A stretch of 64,000 nt of DNA from Acidovorax sp. SUPP3334 (lineage in GTDB: Bacteria; Pseudomonadota; Gammaproteobacteria; Burkholderiales; Burkholderiaceae_C): contig NZ_BQXQ01000025.1 in NCBI RefSeq assembly GCF_030159055.1, forward strand, positions 1 through 64,000, written 5' to 3'. Made by a program: the position numbers and the translations under genes. Positions 36,272 to 44,930 of this stretch are shown one piece after another (positions within the stretch are counted from its first letter, which is position 1; each line of letters opens with the position of its first letter). The notes under the pieces are model-generated. The model did not search any database. It saw only the letters and a program-made list of their open reading frames with translations, and was not told the origin of the DNA.

Positions 36272-37481
36272 AAGGCTGGCCGTCCACCACCGCCAGGTGG
36301 TCGTCCATCCAGCGCAGCAGGTCGCGCCACATGAGGCGGACCTCGTCGTCCTTGGGCATGCGCAGCTCGTGCTGCAGTTCGATGGTGACGACGGGCAGGC
36401 CCAGGTGCACGCTGCCGTAGTTCCCGAGCGACCCCGGAAAGATGCCCAGCTGGTCCAGGCGCAGGCGGCCCAGGCGGCTGGGCGGTGGCTGCGGGCCGTC
36501 GAAGTCGAGCACGCCATAGGGCGCGTGGATGCTCACCACCAGATCGGGCTCGAACTGCGCCATCTGCGTGTGCAGAAACTGCGACTCCGGTTCGGACAGC
36601 GATGACGGCCCGGGCCAGCGGCGCGGGTCGCGGCGGGTGCGCTTTTCCCAGTACACGGGCGCATCGCGCTCCCAGTTGGGCGTGGGGAAGTTGCGGTTCA
36701 GGTCCACGCCGCGGGCGTTCACGCGGGTGGCGGGCTTGGCGAGCATGCCGTCGGGGTTGAGCGCCGGAATGAAGCGCCAGTGCACCGGCCGCCGGGTAGG
36801 CTGCACGCGCGACTCGGCGAACCCGATCCAGCGCAGCGCCAGCGATGCGGCCGTGGGCTCGTCGCCGTGCATGGCGCCCACCACCAGCACGCGCAGCGGC
36901 GTCACGTTCGGCGCAACGCCCACGGGTGCCACGTCGCGCCAGAACAGGGGCACGCCGTTGCGCGACACCGCCCCGCTGGGCGCGAGCCGCGCGGCCTCGC
37001 ACTGGGCCCGGGAGATGCTGGGCAGGCGGGCCAGCAGCAGCGGGCAGGCGGTGTCCGGCGCATTGGCCGCCAGGGCAGCGGCGCCGGGCGGTGCGGGCAC
37101 CGCGGCCGGTGTCTGGGCCGCTTTGGGGGGCACGCCGGCGCCTGCGGCCCGTGGCGAGGAAGGCCGGGTCGAAGGCGATGGTGAAGAAGACCGCTCCGGC
37201 ACACGGGCCGCCTGGGCGCCCTGAGACGGCCCGCCCGGCGCTCCGGGCCGCACGATCACGGCGGACTGGACGCCCGCCATGCGCGGGGCGACCGTTCCCT
37301 GCGCGGCGCCGGGCCCGTCGCTCAAGGGCAAGGGCGCGCGCGCGCCGCCCACCAGATCCGGATTCCAGATGCGCGTGCCCATGAAGGACAGCGCCAGGGC
37401 CGCGGCCAGCGGCAGCAGCCAGGGCGCCGCAGCGGTGAGCGCGCCGCGCGGTGCTCGGTGGTGCAGGGCGGCGCCGCTCAA
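36258..37481 (-). CDS. M14-family zinc carboxypeptidase-like amidase, MpaA-like, membrane-anchored
   Basis: The product of about 407 residues has one N-terminal hydrophobic segment (WLLPLAAALALSFMG), a long Pro/Ala/Ser-rich linker (residues about 50-150) and a C-terminal M14 peptidase domain. Zinc ligands appear as VVGAMHGDEPTA (H-x-x-E) and later SIHAPYG; substrate-binding text includes NPDGML and ARGVDLNRNFP. MpaA and related enzymes trim murein peptides or act on amide bonds. The only start that fits the upstream overlap is TTG at 37481, sharing TTGA with the hydrolase stop; a downstream start is possible. The domain probably faces the periplasm. Confidence 0.78.
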   Translation of the reverse strand: MSGAALHHRAPRGALTAAAPWLLPLAAALALSFMGTRIWNPDLVGGARAPLPLSDGPGAAQGTVAPRMAGVQSAVIVRPGAPGGPSQGAQAARVPERSSSPSPSTRPSSPRAAGAGVPPKAAQTPAAVPAPPGAAALAANAPDTACPLLLARLPSISRAQCEAARLAPSGAVSRNGVPLFWRDVAPVGVAPNVTPLRVLVVGAMHGDEPTAASLALRWIGFAESRVQPTRRPVHWRFIPALNPDGMLAKPATRVNARGVDLNRNFPTPNWERDAPVYWEKRTRRDPRRWPGPSSLSEPESQFLHTQMAQFEPDLVVSIHAPYGVLDFDGPQPPPSRLGRLRLDQLGIFPGSLGNYGSVHLGLPVVTIELQHELRMPKDDEVRLMWRDLLRWMDDHLAVVDGQPSPQK

Positions 37482-38260
37482 TGCAGCACCCGGTCGGAAG
37501 CCGCCAGGAACGCCAGCAGCGCGCCGTCGAAGCCCTCGGGGTCTTCCAGCTGCGGCCAGTGGCCGACATGGGGCAGGTCCAGATGGCGCGCCTCGGGCAG
37601 CACCTGGGCCAGCGCCTGCAGGGCCTCGGGCGGGGTACAGCGGTCCTGTTCGCCCCCCAGCAGCAAAACGGGCATGTGCAGGCGCGACAGCTCGGCCGCG
37701 CTGCGCGCGAAAGTGGGCAGCGCTTCCAGCGCGCGCCGGTAGGCCGATCGGTGCACCTGGCCCATGGCGTGGCTGGCCAGCCGCACGCCCTCGGGCAACG
37801 CACCGGTGCCGATGTGCCGCGGCACCAGCCGCTGGGCGATCTGCTCCATCGACTGCCCGGCATCGAGTTCGGCCAGGCGCGGCGCCACCCATTCGTCCAG
37901 GCTGCGCGCATCCAGCGCGGGCCCGCCGCCGCACAGCACCAGCCGGCGCACCAGCGCGGGCTCGCGCAGCGCCACTTCGATGGCGATCATGGCGCCCAGG
38001 CCGTGGCCCACCAGCACGGTGGGGCCGCACTGCAGCGCCCGCAGCAGCTGCGAGCAGCTTTGCGCCAGGCCCTTGAAGCTGTAGGGCTCGATGGGGGCGC
38101 TGTGGCCGTAGCCCGGCATGTCCCAGGCCACGGCCCGGTAGCCGGCCGTCGCCAGGGTTTCGACCTGGGGCGCGAAGGTGAGGTGGTCGCCGTCCGCGTC
38201 GTGCAGCATGAGCACGGTGGGGCCGGAGCCGAGGGTGGTGAAATTGGGTAGAAGGGCCAT
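37478..38260 (-). CDS. Alpha/beta hydrolase
   Basis: The 260-residue protein is a soluble alpha/beta-hydrolase. It shows the oxyanion strand TVLMLHDADGDHLTF, WDMPGYGHS, the nucleophile elbow VGHGLGAM (here G-H-G-L-G, so Ser is replaced by Gly at the usual nucleophile position), GGEQDRCTPPEA with the acid, and the catalytic-type His in LPHVGHWPQLEDP. With Gly at the nucleophile position the protein may be non-hydrolytic or use another residue. The stop overlaps the peptidase gene start, so the two are probably one operon. Substrate is unknown. Confidence 0.82.
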   Translation of the reverse strand: MALLPNFTTLGSGPTVLMLHDADGDHLTFAPQVETLATAGYRAVAWDMPGYGHSAPIEPYSFKGLAQSCSQLLRALQCGPTVLVGHGLGAMIAIEVALREPALVRRLVLCGGGPALDARSLDEWVAPRLAELDAGQSMEQIAQRLVPRHIGTGALPEGVRLASHAMGQVHRSAYRRALEALPTFARSAAELSRLHMPVLLLGGEQDRCTPPEALQALAQVLPEARHLDLPHVGHWPQLEDPEGFDGALLAFLAASDRVLH

Positions 38261-38359
38261 GAAGAGAACGGTGGGAGCCACGCCGCCCGCAGCAACAATG
38301 CAGGCGCCGGACCATAATAGCCGACCCCCTCCCACCCGGCCGCCAGCGCCAGCGCCTTC

Positions 38360-38917
38360 GTGAACAGCCCCCTGCACCGCCCCATCGCCGCCCGTCCGCC
38401 CGGTTTTTCCACGCGTGAATTCCGCGACGCGCTGGGCATGTTCGCCACGGGCGTGACCATCGTCACCGCACGCGGCGCGGCCGGCGAGCTGATCGGCCTC
38501 ACGGCCAGTTCCTTCAATTCGGTGTCGCTGCAGCCCCCGCTGGTGCTGTGGAGCCTGGCGCACAAGGCGTCCACGCTGCCGGCCCTGTCGGCCGGCTCGC
38601 ACTACGCGATCAACGTGCTGGCGGCCGACCAGCGCGCCCTGGCAGAGCGTTTCGCCTCGCGCGGCGTGGACCGCTGGGCCGGCGTGGCGCACCAGCCCGG
38701 CGTGGCGGGCGCCCCGGTGCTGGAAGGCGCTGCCGCGGTGTTCGAATGCTTCAACCGCAGCCAGTACGTGGAAGGCGACCACACGATCTTCGTGGGCGAG
38801 GTGGAGCGCTGCAGCCACCGCGAGGGCGCCTCGCCGCTGCTCTACCACGGGGGCATGTTCTACACCGAGCACCCGCTGGGCGCCGCGCCCGCGGTGCAGG
38901 CCGAAATCCGGAAATGA
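38360..38917 (+). CDS. Flavin reductase-like protein (FMN-binding split barrel)
   Basis: This 185-residue protein is a flavin reductase of the HpaC/RutF type. Key text: FRDALGMFATGVTIVTARG, LTASSFNSVSLQPPLVLWSL, HYAINVLAADQRALAERFA and GDHTIFVGEVERC, with the C-terminal LLYHGGMFY. Such enzymes supply reduced FMN or FAD to two-component monooxygenases. It starts with GTG at 38360, in a short gap divergent from the hydrolase gene. No partner monooxygenase gene is adjacent, so its client is unknown. Confidence 0.88.
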   Translation: MNSPLHRPIAARPPGFSTREFRDALGMFATGVTIVTARGAAGELIGLTASSFNSVSLQPPLVLWSLAHKASTLPALSAGSHYAINVLAADQRALAERFASRGVDRWAGVAHQPGVAGAPVLEGAAAVFECFNRSQYVEGDHTIFVGEVERCSHREGASPLLYHGGMFYTEHPLGAAPAVQAEIRK

Positions 38918-38993
38918 CAACGCCGCGGGCCCGGCAACGGGCACCGCGGCGCGGCATGGACTGGCAGGCATGGCGAGCGGCCTTCGGCGGCGG

Positions 38994-39257
38994 CTACTTC
39001 ACGCCGTCGGGCAGTTCGATCTTGACCTCGAGCACTTCCAGGTTGTCCTGGCGCTCCAGGTGCACCTTGATGTCGTCGGCATGGATCGACACGTATTTGG
39101 AGATCACCGCCACCAGTTCGCGCTGCAGCGCGGGCAGGTAGTCGGGCGTGGAGGCGTTGCGGCCATTGCGTTCGTGCGCCAGGATGATCTGCAGGCGTTC
39201 CTTGGCGACCGAAGCGGTCTTCTTTTTCTCGCCCAGCAAGAAAGACAACAGGGACAT
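38994..39257 (-). CDS. minE: Cell division topological factor MinE
   Basis: The 87-residue protein starts with the membrane-targeting [20 protein letters not shown] and the contact helix [11 protein letters not shown], then the dimerisation domain [17 protein letters not shown]. MinE stimulates MinD ATP hydrolysis and drives the pole-to-pole oscillation that keeps the Z ring central. It follows minD by three bases, the last gene of a minC-minD-minE operon on the minus strand. Confidence 0.97.
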   Translation of the reverse strand: MSLLSFLLGEKKKTASVAKERLQIILAHERNGRNASTPDYLPALQRELVAVISKYVSIHADDIKVHLERQDNLEVLEVKIELPDGVK

Positions 39258-39260
39258 GCG

Positions 39261-40076
39261 TTACCTCCCGCCGAAGATGCGCTTGAAGAAGCCGGGCTTC
39301 TGCGCGTCGATGAACCGCAGGGGCTTGTCCTCGCCGAGGAAGCGGGCCACGACGTCCTTGTAGGCTTCGGACACGTCGGTGCCCTGCATGTGGATGGCCG
39401 GCGTGCCCTGGTTGGAGGCCTGCAGCACGTTCTCGGACTCGGGCACCACGCCGATCAGCTCGATGCGCAGGATGTCCTGGATGTCCTCCAGCGACAGCAT
39501 CTGGCCGTCTTCCACGCGGTTGGGGTTGTAGCGCGTGATGAGCAGGTGCTCCTTGATCGGCTCGCCGCCGGCGATGGCCCGCTTGGTCTTGCTGCCCAGC
39601 ATGCCCAGGATGCGGTCGGAGTCGCGCACCGAGGAGACCTCGGGGTTGGTCACCAGCAACGCCTCGTCGGCGAAGTGCATGGCCATGAGCGCGCCGCTCT
39701 CGATGCCGGCGGGCGAGTCGCAGACGATGTATTCGAAGCCCATGCCGGACAGGTCGTTCAGGATCTTCTCCACGCCGTCCTGCGTGAGCGCATCCTTGTC
39801 GCGCGTCTGGCTGGCGGCCAGCACGAACAGGTTGTCGCACTGCTTGTCCTTGATGAGGGCCTGGTTCAGGTTGGCCTCGCCCTGGATCACGTTGATGAGG
39901 TCATACACCACGCGGCGTTCGCAGCCCATGATGAGGTCCAGGTTGCGCAGGCCGACGTCGAAGTCGATCACTGCGGTCTTGTGGCCGCGCAGTGCGAGGC
40001 CGGATGCGAAGCTGGCACTGGTGGTGGTCTTGCCCACGCCACCCTTGCCGGAGGTCACGACGACGATTTTGGCCAT
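39261..40076 (-). CDS. minD: Septum-site-determining ATPase MinD
   Basis: This 271-residue P-loop ATPase has the deviant Walker A VTSGKGGVGKTTTSASFA, the switch-I-type DFDVGLRNLDLIMG and the switch-II DSPAGIESGA. Its C-terminal amphipathic membrane helix reads FFKRIFGGR. MinD binds the membrane when loaded with ATP, recruits MinC and is released by MinE. It lies between minC (57 bases upstream) and minE. Confidence 0.98.
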   Translation of the reverse strand: MAKIVVVTSGKGGVGKTTTSASFASGLALRGHKTAVIDFDVGLRNLDLIMGCERRVVYDLINVIQGEANLNQALIKDKQCDNLFVLAASQTRDKDALTQDGVEKILNDLSGMGFEYIVCDSPAGIESGALMAMHFADEALLVTNPEVSSVRDSDRILGMLGSKTKRAIAGGEPIKEHLLITRYNPNRVEDGQMLSLEDIQDILRIELIGVVPESENVLQASNQGTPAIHMQGTDVSEAYKDVVARFLGEDKPLRFIDAQKPGFFKRIFGGR

Positions 40077-40133
40077 GTTGTGAAGATTTCCTGCGTTGGT
40101 CCGAATGAAAGAAGAAGGCGGTCAGAACGTGTT

Positions 40134-40925
40134 CTAGAGCGGCTCGATGAGCAGCTTCTCGCCGTCCAGGCGCACCTGGGCCGGCTTGCCGCGCACGGCG
40201 TCCGGCAGCTCGGTCTCGGTGGTGCGGTAGATGCCTGCGATCGACACGAGCTGCGGCTCCAGGCAGGTGCTGAAGATGCGTGCGCTGGTGTCGCCACGCG
40301 CGCCGGCAATGGCCCGCCCGCGCATCGGCGCATAGACGTGGATGTTGCCGTCCGCGATCACCTCGGCCCCGAAGCTCACCACCGCCATCACCACCAGATC
40401 GGCGCCGCGCGCGTACACCTGCTGGCCCGAGCGCAGCGGCTTGTCCACCACCACGGTGGTCGGGCCGCCGGCGGGCACTTCGCGCACCACTTCGACCTCG
40501 CGGATGACTTCCCGCACCACCTCGCGCACGCCGGGCAGCGGGCGGGCTTCGTCCTGCGCGGACTCGGACGCCGGGGCATGCCCGCGGGCCGGGTGCGCCT
40601 CGGGCGCGGCGATCAGGCCGGCCGTGTGGGCCGCGTCCATTTGCGCGGGGCTGCCCCCGCGCACGGCCACGGGCAGGGTGTGGTGGCTGCGCAGCGCGGC
40701 GCACAGGGCGCCGAAATCGATGGCGTCTTCGGCATCGCGCACGCCGGCCAGGTCGATCAGCACGGGGTCGTTGTCGAAGAAGTCCGGATCGCTCTCCAGC
40801 CGCGCGGCCAGATCGGCGGCGAGCACGCCGACGTCGGTGGTCTTGAGCACCACCGCCACCACCGGCAGTTGGGCGCTCTTGAGATCAAAGCTGGTGCGGG
40901 CGTGGCCCGCCGTGTCAACGGCCAT
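40134..40925 (-). CDS. minC: Septum-site inhibitor MinC
   Basis: The 263-residue protein has the N-terminal domain (SFDLKSAQLPVVAVVLKTTD onward), a linker with the charged repeats REVVREVIREVEVVREVP, and the C-terminal beta-helix (VDKPLRSGQQVYARGADLVV, GNIHVYAPMRGRAIAG) that binds MinD and FtsZ. MinC blocks FtsZ assembly away from mid-cell. The start at 40925 (MAVDTAGHARTS) fits the family; no strong ribosome binding site is seen. The Arg/Glu/Val linker repeat is longer than in E. coli MinC. Confidence 0.95.
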   Translation of the reverse strand: MAVDTAGHARTSFDLKSAQLPVVAVVLKTTDVGVLAADLAARLESDPDFFDNDPVLIDLAGVRDAEDAIDFGALCAALRSHHTLPVAVRGGSPAQMDAAHTAGLIAAPEAHPARGHAPASESAQDEARPLPGVREVVREVIREVEVVREVPAGGPTTVVVDKPLRSGQQVYARGADLVVMAVVSFGAEVIADGNIHVYAPMRGRAIAGARGDTSARIFSTCLEPQLVSIAGIYRTTETELPDAVRGKPAQVRLDGEKLLIEPL

Positions 40926-41271
40926 TGGACAAAGGAGTGCGAAAAAAGGGGGCGCGGAGGGAGCGGAGGGAGCGCGAAAGGCGCTGCCCAAAGGCGCGAA
41001 GTGTAACTTGGGGCACCGCCCGCACCTGTCGCCGGACGTATCCGTGCGCGGCGGGCACCGGGCACCGGGCACCGGGCGAATCACGCTGGCGGCGCGGGGC
41101 CCCGGCCCATCCCGCCGGCGATGCGGCGACCGCCGGGGGACCAGAACGGCAGAGAGGCACCGCCGGGACCAAGCATGAAAAATGGCACCAGCGCAATCAA
41201 ATCAACGGCAGCTAGCTATTCATTCAATAGCAAACCCCTGTCGCCACCGGATTTCGCCCCTTTTCAGAATT
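40926..41271. other. Intergenic region between minC and pssA
   Basis: This 346-base stretch has no gene I can support. It contains a G/A-rich patch next to minC (40927-40980), a tandem GGGCACC heptamer tract near 41055-41079 and a copy of the dispersed repeat (41172-41231). The minC promoter should lie here, but I cannot place it. Confidence 0.6.
41172..41231. repeat. Dispersed repeat copy upstream of minC
   Basis: GCTATT (41215-41220), five bases, AATAGC (41226-41231) form the hairpin module. On the complementary strand it is followed, after about 25 bases, by TTGCGCTGGTGCCATTTTTC, matching the right module GCGCTGG-GCC plus T or A run seen in the other copies. Confidence 0.55.
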
Positions 41272-41895
41272 TCAGAACTTCGGAATCCGGATGCGGCTGA
41301 TCATGAGCGAGCCCGACAGCGCGAACAGCAGCACCAGCGGGTGCAGCGTGAACCCGCCCAGCACCACGCTGCCGAACCAAAGCTGCTCGCGCACCGCGCC
41401 CATCGACGCGGCCAGTGCCATCAGCCCCACGAGCACGATGGAGGTCGGAATCGGCGTGCCCTCGAAGTACTTCACCTTGCCCGAGCCTTCCGACAGCGTT
41501 TCGGCGGTGACGTTGTAGCGCGCCAGCCGCGAGACGCCGCAGGCCACGAAGTACGCCAGGACGATGCGGTCGTACATGCCCTGCATGCCGCAGGCGTAGG
41601 CGATGATGGCCGGGGCCACGCCGAACGAGATCACGTCGGCCAGCGAATCGAGCTCGCGCCCCATGGCCGAGGACTTTTGCCGCCAGCGCGCGATGCGGCC
41701 GTCCAGCACGTCGAAGATCAGTGCCGCCAGCACCAGCGCGCAGGCGAAGTACACGTGGCGCACGTCGCCCTTTTCCAGGAACGTCATCGACGAGAACAGC
41801 GCGCCCACGCCACACACGGCGTTGCCCAGCGTGAACCAGTCGGCGAGATGGAACTCGCGGATCATCGAAAAGCGCTTGGGCGTGGGATGGGACAT
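41272..41895 (-). CDS. pssA: CDP-diacylglycerol-serine O-phosphatidyltransferase
   Basis: The 207-residue membrane enzyme makes phosphatidylserine from CDP-diacylglycerol and serine, the first step to phosphatidylethanolamine. The CDP-alcohol phosphatidyltransferase signature D-G-x2-A-R-x8-G-x3-D-x3-D is present as DGRIAR, then GRELDSLAD, after the text TLGNAVCGVGALFSS. Several hydrophobic helices follow (IIAYACGMQGMYDRIVLAYF, IVLVGLMALAASMG). The ATG at 41895 has AGGAGAG upstream; earlier ATG codons lack it. PssA is preferred to phosphatidylglycerophosphate synthase by the SLADVISFGVAPA block. Confidence 0.9.
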   Translation of the reverse strand: MSHPTPKRFSMIREFHLADWFTLGNAVCGVGALFSSMTFLEKGDVRHVYFACALVLAALIFDVLDGRIARWRQKSSAMGRELDSLADVISFGVAPAIIAYACGMQGMYDRIVLAYFVACGVSRLARYNVTAETLSEGSGKVKYFEGTPIPTSIVLVGLMALAASMGAVREQLWFGSVVLGGFTLHPLVLLFALSGSLMISRIRIPKF

Positions 41896-42024
41896 GGACT
41901 CTCCTGGGGTTGGCGGCGACCGCTGGCGGCCCGTTCCCGGAGGAACCGGCACCGGCCAGGGTGGCGCGATGGCAATGCCCGTGGATTATGGGCGGCACAC
42001 GGGAGCGGCACCGTCAGGCATGTC

Positions 42025-42489
42025 CTACGGTTCGGACAGCGAGGCCCGGCCGCCCGGGGCGATGGGCGCGCGCACGGTTTCCAGGTGGATGCTGGTTTCG
42101 GTATTGCTGATGCCCTTGATGAGGCGGATGCGTTCCAGCGCGTGCGCCAGCTCCGCCAGGCTGCCCACCTGCAACTCGGCCAGCAGGTCCCAGCGGCCGT
42201 TGGTGCTGTGCAGCGCCAGCACGCTCGGTTCGCCCAGCAATGAGGCGGTCACGCGGCGCGCGTCGTTGCCTTCGATGGAGATGCTCGTCCACGCCTGCAG
42301 CGCGCCGCCGGTTTCGCTCTCGGGCCGCAGCCGCACGGTGTAGCCGACGATCACGCCCGTGTCCTCCAGCCGGCGGATGCGGTTGGTCACCGTGCCGCGC
42401 GACACCCCCAGGCGGGCGGCGAGCGTGGCGACGCTGGCCCGGGCGTTGTGGCGCAACTGCGCGATGAGTTGCTGGTCGATCTTGTCCAT
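42025..42489 (-). CDS. Lrp/AsnC-family regulator
   Basis: The 154-residue protein has the Lrp-type HTH (MDKIDQQLIAQLRHNARASV, then LAARLGVSRGTVTNRIRRLE) and the C-terminal RAM/ACT-like ligand domain (WDLLAELQVGSLAELAHALE, TSIHLETVRAP). It is divergent from ornithine cyclodeaminase and arginase genes, with 150 bases between starts, so it likely controls arginine/ornithine breakdown in response to an amino acid. The ATG at 42489 has AAGGAG at a good distance. The AT-rich gap (42490-42639) contains the divergent promoters. Confidence 0.92.
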   Translation of the reverse strand: MDKIDQQLIAQLRHNARASVATLAARLGVSRGTVTNRIRRLEDTGVIVGYTVRLRPESETGGALQAWTSISIEGNDARRVTASLLGEPSVLALHSTNGRWDLLAELQVGSLAELAHALERIRLIKGISNTETSIHLETVRAPIAPGGRASLSEP

Positions 42490-42639
42490 TTCGCCAAACT
42501 CCTTGTGCAAAAAGCTATTTTTTTGCGCTTATGCATGCATTTTTGACGATTTGAATTGCTACGCCCTTGTGGGACGCTCTTCCCATGCCGCCAAACGACG
42601 CCCCGTCGTGCCTCGCGGATCACCGACAGGAGCTTTCCG

Positions 42640-43779
42640 ATGACCCCCGATCAACGCCCCGCCCCCGGTTCCATGTCCACCGAATTCCTGAGCGCCACGC
42701 GCGCCGCGCAATTGGTCGGCCGCACCGGCGTGGTGGAGTGCCTGCGCGGCATGGCGCACGCCATCGAAGAGGACTACGCCCGCTGGCACGACTTCGACAA
42801 GTCCGCGCGCACCGCGAGCCATTCGCCCAACGGCGTCATCGAGCTCATGCCCGTGGCCGATGCCCGCGACTACGCCTTCAAGTACGTGAACGGCCACCCG
42901 GTCAACACCCGCCGCGGCCTGCCCACGGTGATGGCCTTCGGCGCGCTGGCCGACGTGGCCACCGGCCACCCTTCTTTCCTGAGCGAACTCACCCTGACGA
43001 CCGCGCTGCGCACGGCGGCCACCTCCGCCATGGTGGCCCGCTATCTGGCGCGGCCGGACAGCCGCAGCATGGCGCTGATCGGCAACGGCGCGCAAAGCGA
43101 GTTCCAGGCCCTCGCCTTCGTGGGCCTGCTGGGCATCGGCGAATTGCGGCTGTACGACATCGACCCCGCCGCCACGGCCAAGCTGGCCGCCAACCTCGCG
43201 CCGATGGTGGAGCGCGGTGCGTTGCGCATCGTGCGCTGCGCCAGCACCGCCGAAGCCGTGCGCGGTGCGGACATCGTCACCACCGTCACGGCCGACAAGG
43301 CCTACGCCACCATCCTGCACGGCGCCATGGTCGAGCCCGGCATGCACATCAACGCGGTGGGCGGCGACTGCCCCGGCAAGACCGAACTGGCGGCCGACGT
43401 GCTGCGCGCCGCCAGCGTGTTCGTGGAGTACGAGCCCCAGACCCGCATCGAAGGCGACCTGCAGCAGATGCCGGCCGACTTCCCCGTGACGGAGTTCTGG
43501 CGCGTGGTGCGCGGCGAAGCGCCGGCCCGCGTGTCGCTCGCGCAGGTGACGGTGTTCGACTCGGTCGGCTTCGCGCTCGAGGACTATTCCGCCCTGCGCA
43601 CCATGCGCGCGCTGGGCCGGGGCGCGGGCCTGCTGCAGCGGCTGGAACTGATCCCCGAGCAGGCCGACCCGAAGGACCTGTACGCGCAGCTTCGCCCCTG
43701 GATCGCGCACGAATCCTCCCCCGCCGCTGAATCGCCGGCCTGCGCACCGGCACGCAGCCCGCAGGCGCAAGCCGCGTGA
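42640..43779 (+). CDS. Ornithine cyclodeaminase
   Basis: The 379-residue NAD-dependent enzyme converts L-ornithine to L-proline and ammonia. It belongs to the ornithine cyclodeaminase/mu-crystallin family: KYVNGHPVNTRRGLPTVMAF is the substrate loop, MALIGNGAQSEFQALAF the Rossmann motif, and INAVGGDCPGKTELAADVL the family signature. The start at 42640 has CAGGAG upstream. It precedes arginase by 153 bases on the same strand; together they turn arginine into proline plus urea and ammonia. The Lrp gene is divergent. Confidence 0.93.
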   Translation: MTPDQRPAPGSMSTEFLSATRAAQLVGRTGVVECLRGMAHAIEEDYARWHDFDKSARTASHSPNGVIELMPVADARDYAFKYVNGHPVNTRRGLPTVMAFGALADVATGHPSFLSELTLTTALRTAATSAMVARYLARPDSRSMALIGNGAQSEFQALAFVGLLGIGELRLYDIDPAATAKLAANLAPMVERGALRIVRCASTAEAVRGADIVTTVTADKAYATILHGAMVEPGMHINAVGGDCPGKTELAADVLRAASVFVEYEPQTRIEGDLQQMPADFPVTEFWRVVRGEAPARVSLAQVTVFDSVGFALEDYSALRTMRALGRGAGLLQRLELIPEQADPKDLYAQLRPWIAHESSPAAESPACAPARSPQAQAA

Positions 43780-43932
43780 GCGAATCTTCGGCACTGACCA
43801 TTTTCACCCGCCCCGCCTGCCGCGTGCAGGCCGCACGCCCTTGCCAGCCCATCGCCTACATGGCGGCCGGCGATCACAGGCAAAATTTTGGCGCACCCCG
43901 CCCGCACGGCCTTTGCGCCAGGAGATGACCGC

Positions 43933-44898
43933 ATGACCCCCAACGACACCGCCCCGCACACCCGCGCCACCCTGATCGGGGCGCCCACCGACGCCGGGGC
44001 GGCGCGCCTCGGTGCCGCCATGGGGCCCGACGCGCTGCGCGTCGCCCAGTTGGGCCCGGCGCTGGCGCGGTTCGGGGTGGAGGTGCAGGACCTGGGCAAC
44101 CTCTTCGGCCCCCCCAACCCGCAGAGCCCGCGCGGCGACGACGGACTGCGCAACCTGGCCGAATGCGTGGCCTGGAACCGGTCGGTGCACGACGCCGTCT
44201 CCGCGCAGTTCGCGGCCGGGCGCCTGCCCATCCTGCTCGGGGGCGACCACAACCTGGCGGTGGGCTCGATCAGCGCCGTGGCGCGCCACTGCCGCGCGCA
44301 GGGCAAGCGGCTGCGGGTGCTCTGGCTCGACGCCCATGCGGACTGCAACACGCCCGCCATCTCGCCGAGCGGCAACGTGCATGGGATTCCCGTCGCCAGC
44401 CTTCACGGCTATGGCCCCGAATCGCTGTCGGGCCTGGGCGGCGCGGTGCCGGCGCTGCAGGCCGGGCAGCTGTGCCAGATCGGCCTGCGCAGCGTGGACG
44501 ATGAAGAAAAGCGCCTCATCCGCGAGCTGGGCATCGAGGTGTACGACATGCGCTCCATCGACGAGCTGGGCATGCGGGAGGTCATGCGCCGCGCGCTCGA
44601 CGGGCTGGAAGGCGAGGCCGGCGACGACGTGCACCTGCACTTGAGCTTCGACGTGGATTTTCTCGACCCCGAGATCGCGCCCGGCACCGGCACCACCGTG
44701 CGCGGCGGCCCCAACTACCGCGAGGCGCAGCTGTGCATGGAGATGATCGCCGACACCGGCCGGCTCGCCTCGCTGGACATCGTGGAGCTGAACCCGGCGC
44801 TCGATGTCCGCAACCAGACCGCCGAACTGGTGGTGGACCTGGTGGAAAGCCTGTTCGGCAAAAGCACGCTGGTGCGCGCCCGCGCGCCGGCCCCCTGA
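43933..44898 (+). CDS. rocF: Arginase
   Basis: This 321-residue binuclear manganese enzyme splits L-arginine to ornithine and urea. The metal-binding blocks are all visible: ILLGGDHNLAVGS, WLDAHADCNTP (D-x-H-x-D), GIPVASLHG and SFDVDFLDPEIAPGTGT (D-x-D), with DIVELNPALD near the end. The ATG at 43933 is preceded by CAGGAGATG. It forms a catabolic pair with ornithine cyclodeaminase just upstream. No urease genes lie in the window. The family also holds agmatinases and formiminoglutamases; the ornithine cyclodeaminase neighbour supports arginase. Confidence 0.92.
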   Translation: MTPNDTAPHTRATLIGAPTDAGAARLGAAMGPDALRVAQLGPALARFGVEVQDLGNLFGPPNPQSPRGDDGLRNLAECVAWNRSVHDAVSAQFAAGRLPILLGGDHNLAVGSISAVARHCRAQGKRLRVLWLDAHADCNTPAISPSGNVHGIPVASLHGYGPESLSGLGGAVPALQAGQLCQIGLRSVDDEEKRLIRELGIEVYDMRSIDELGMREVMRRALDGLEGEAGDDVHLHLSFDVDFLDPEIAPGTGTTVRGGPNYREAQLCMEMIADTGRLASLDIVELNPALDVRNQTAELVVDLVESLFGKSTLVRARAPAP

Positions 44899-44930
44899 CC
44901 GGCTGGGCCAGCGCGCCGCCCGGTCGGTGG

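Noticed and set aside
41055-41079. GGGCACC tandem tract as a CRISPR-like array
   Set aside because: Units are seven bases with no spacers; it is a simple sequence repeat.
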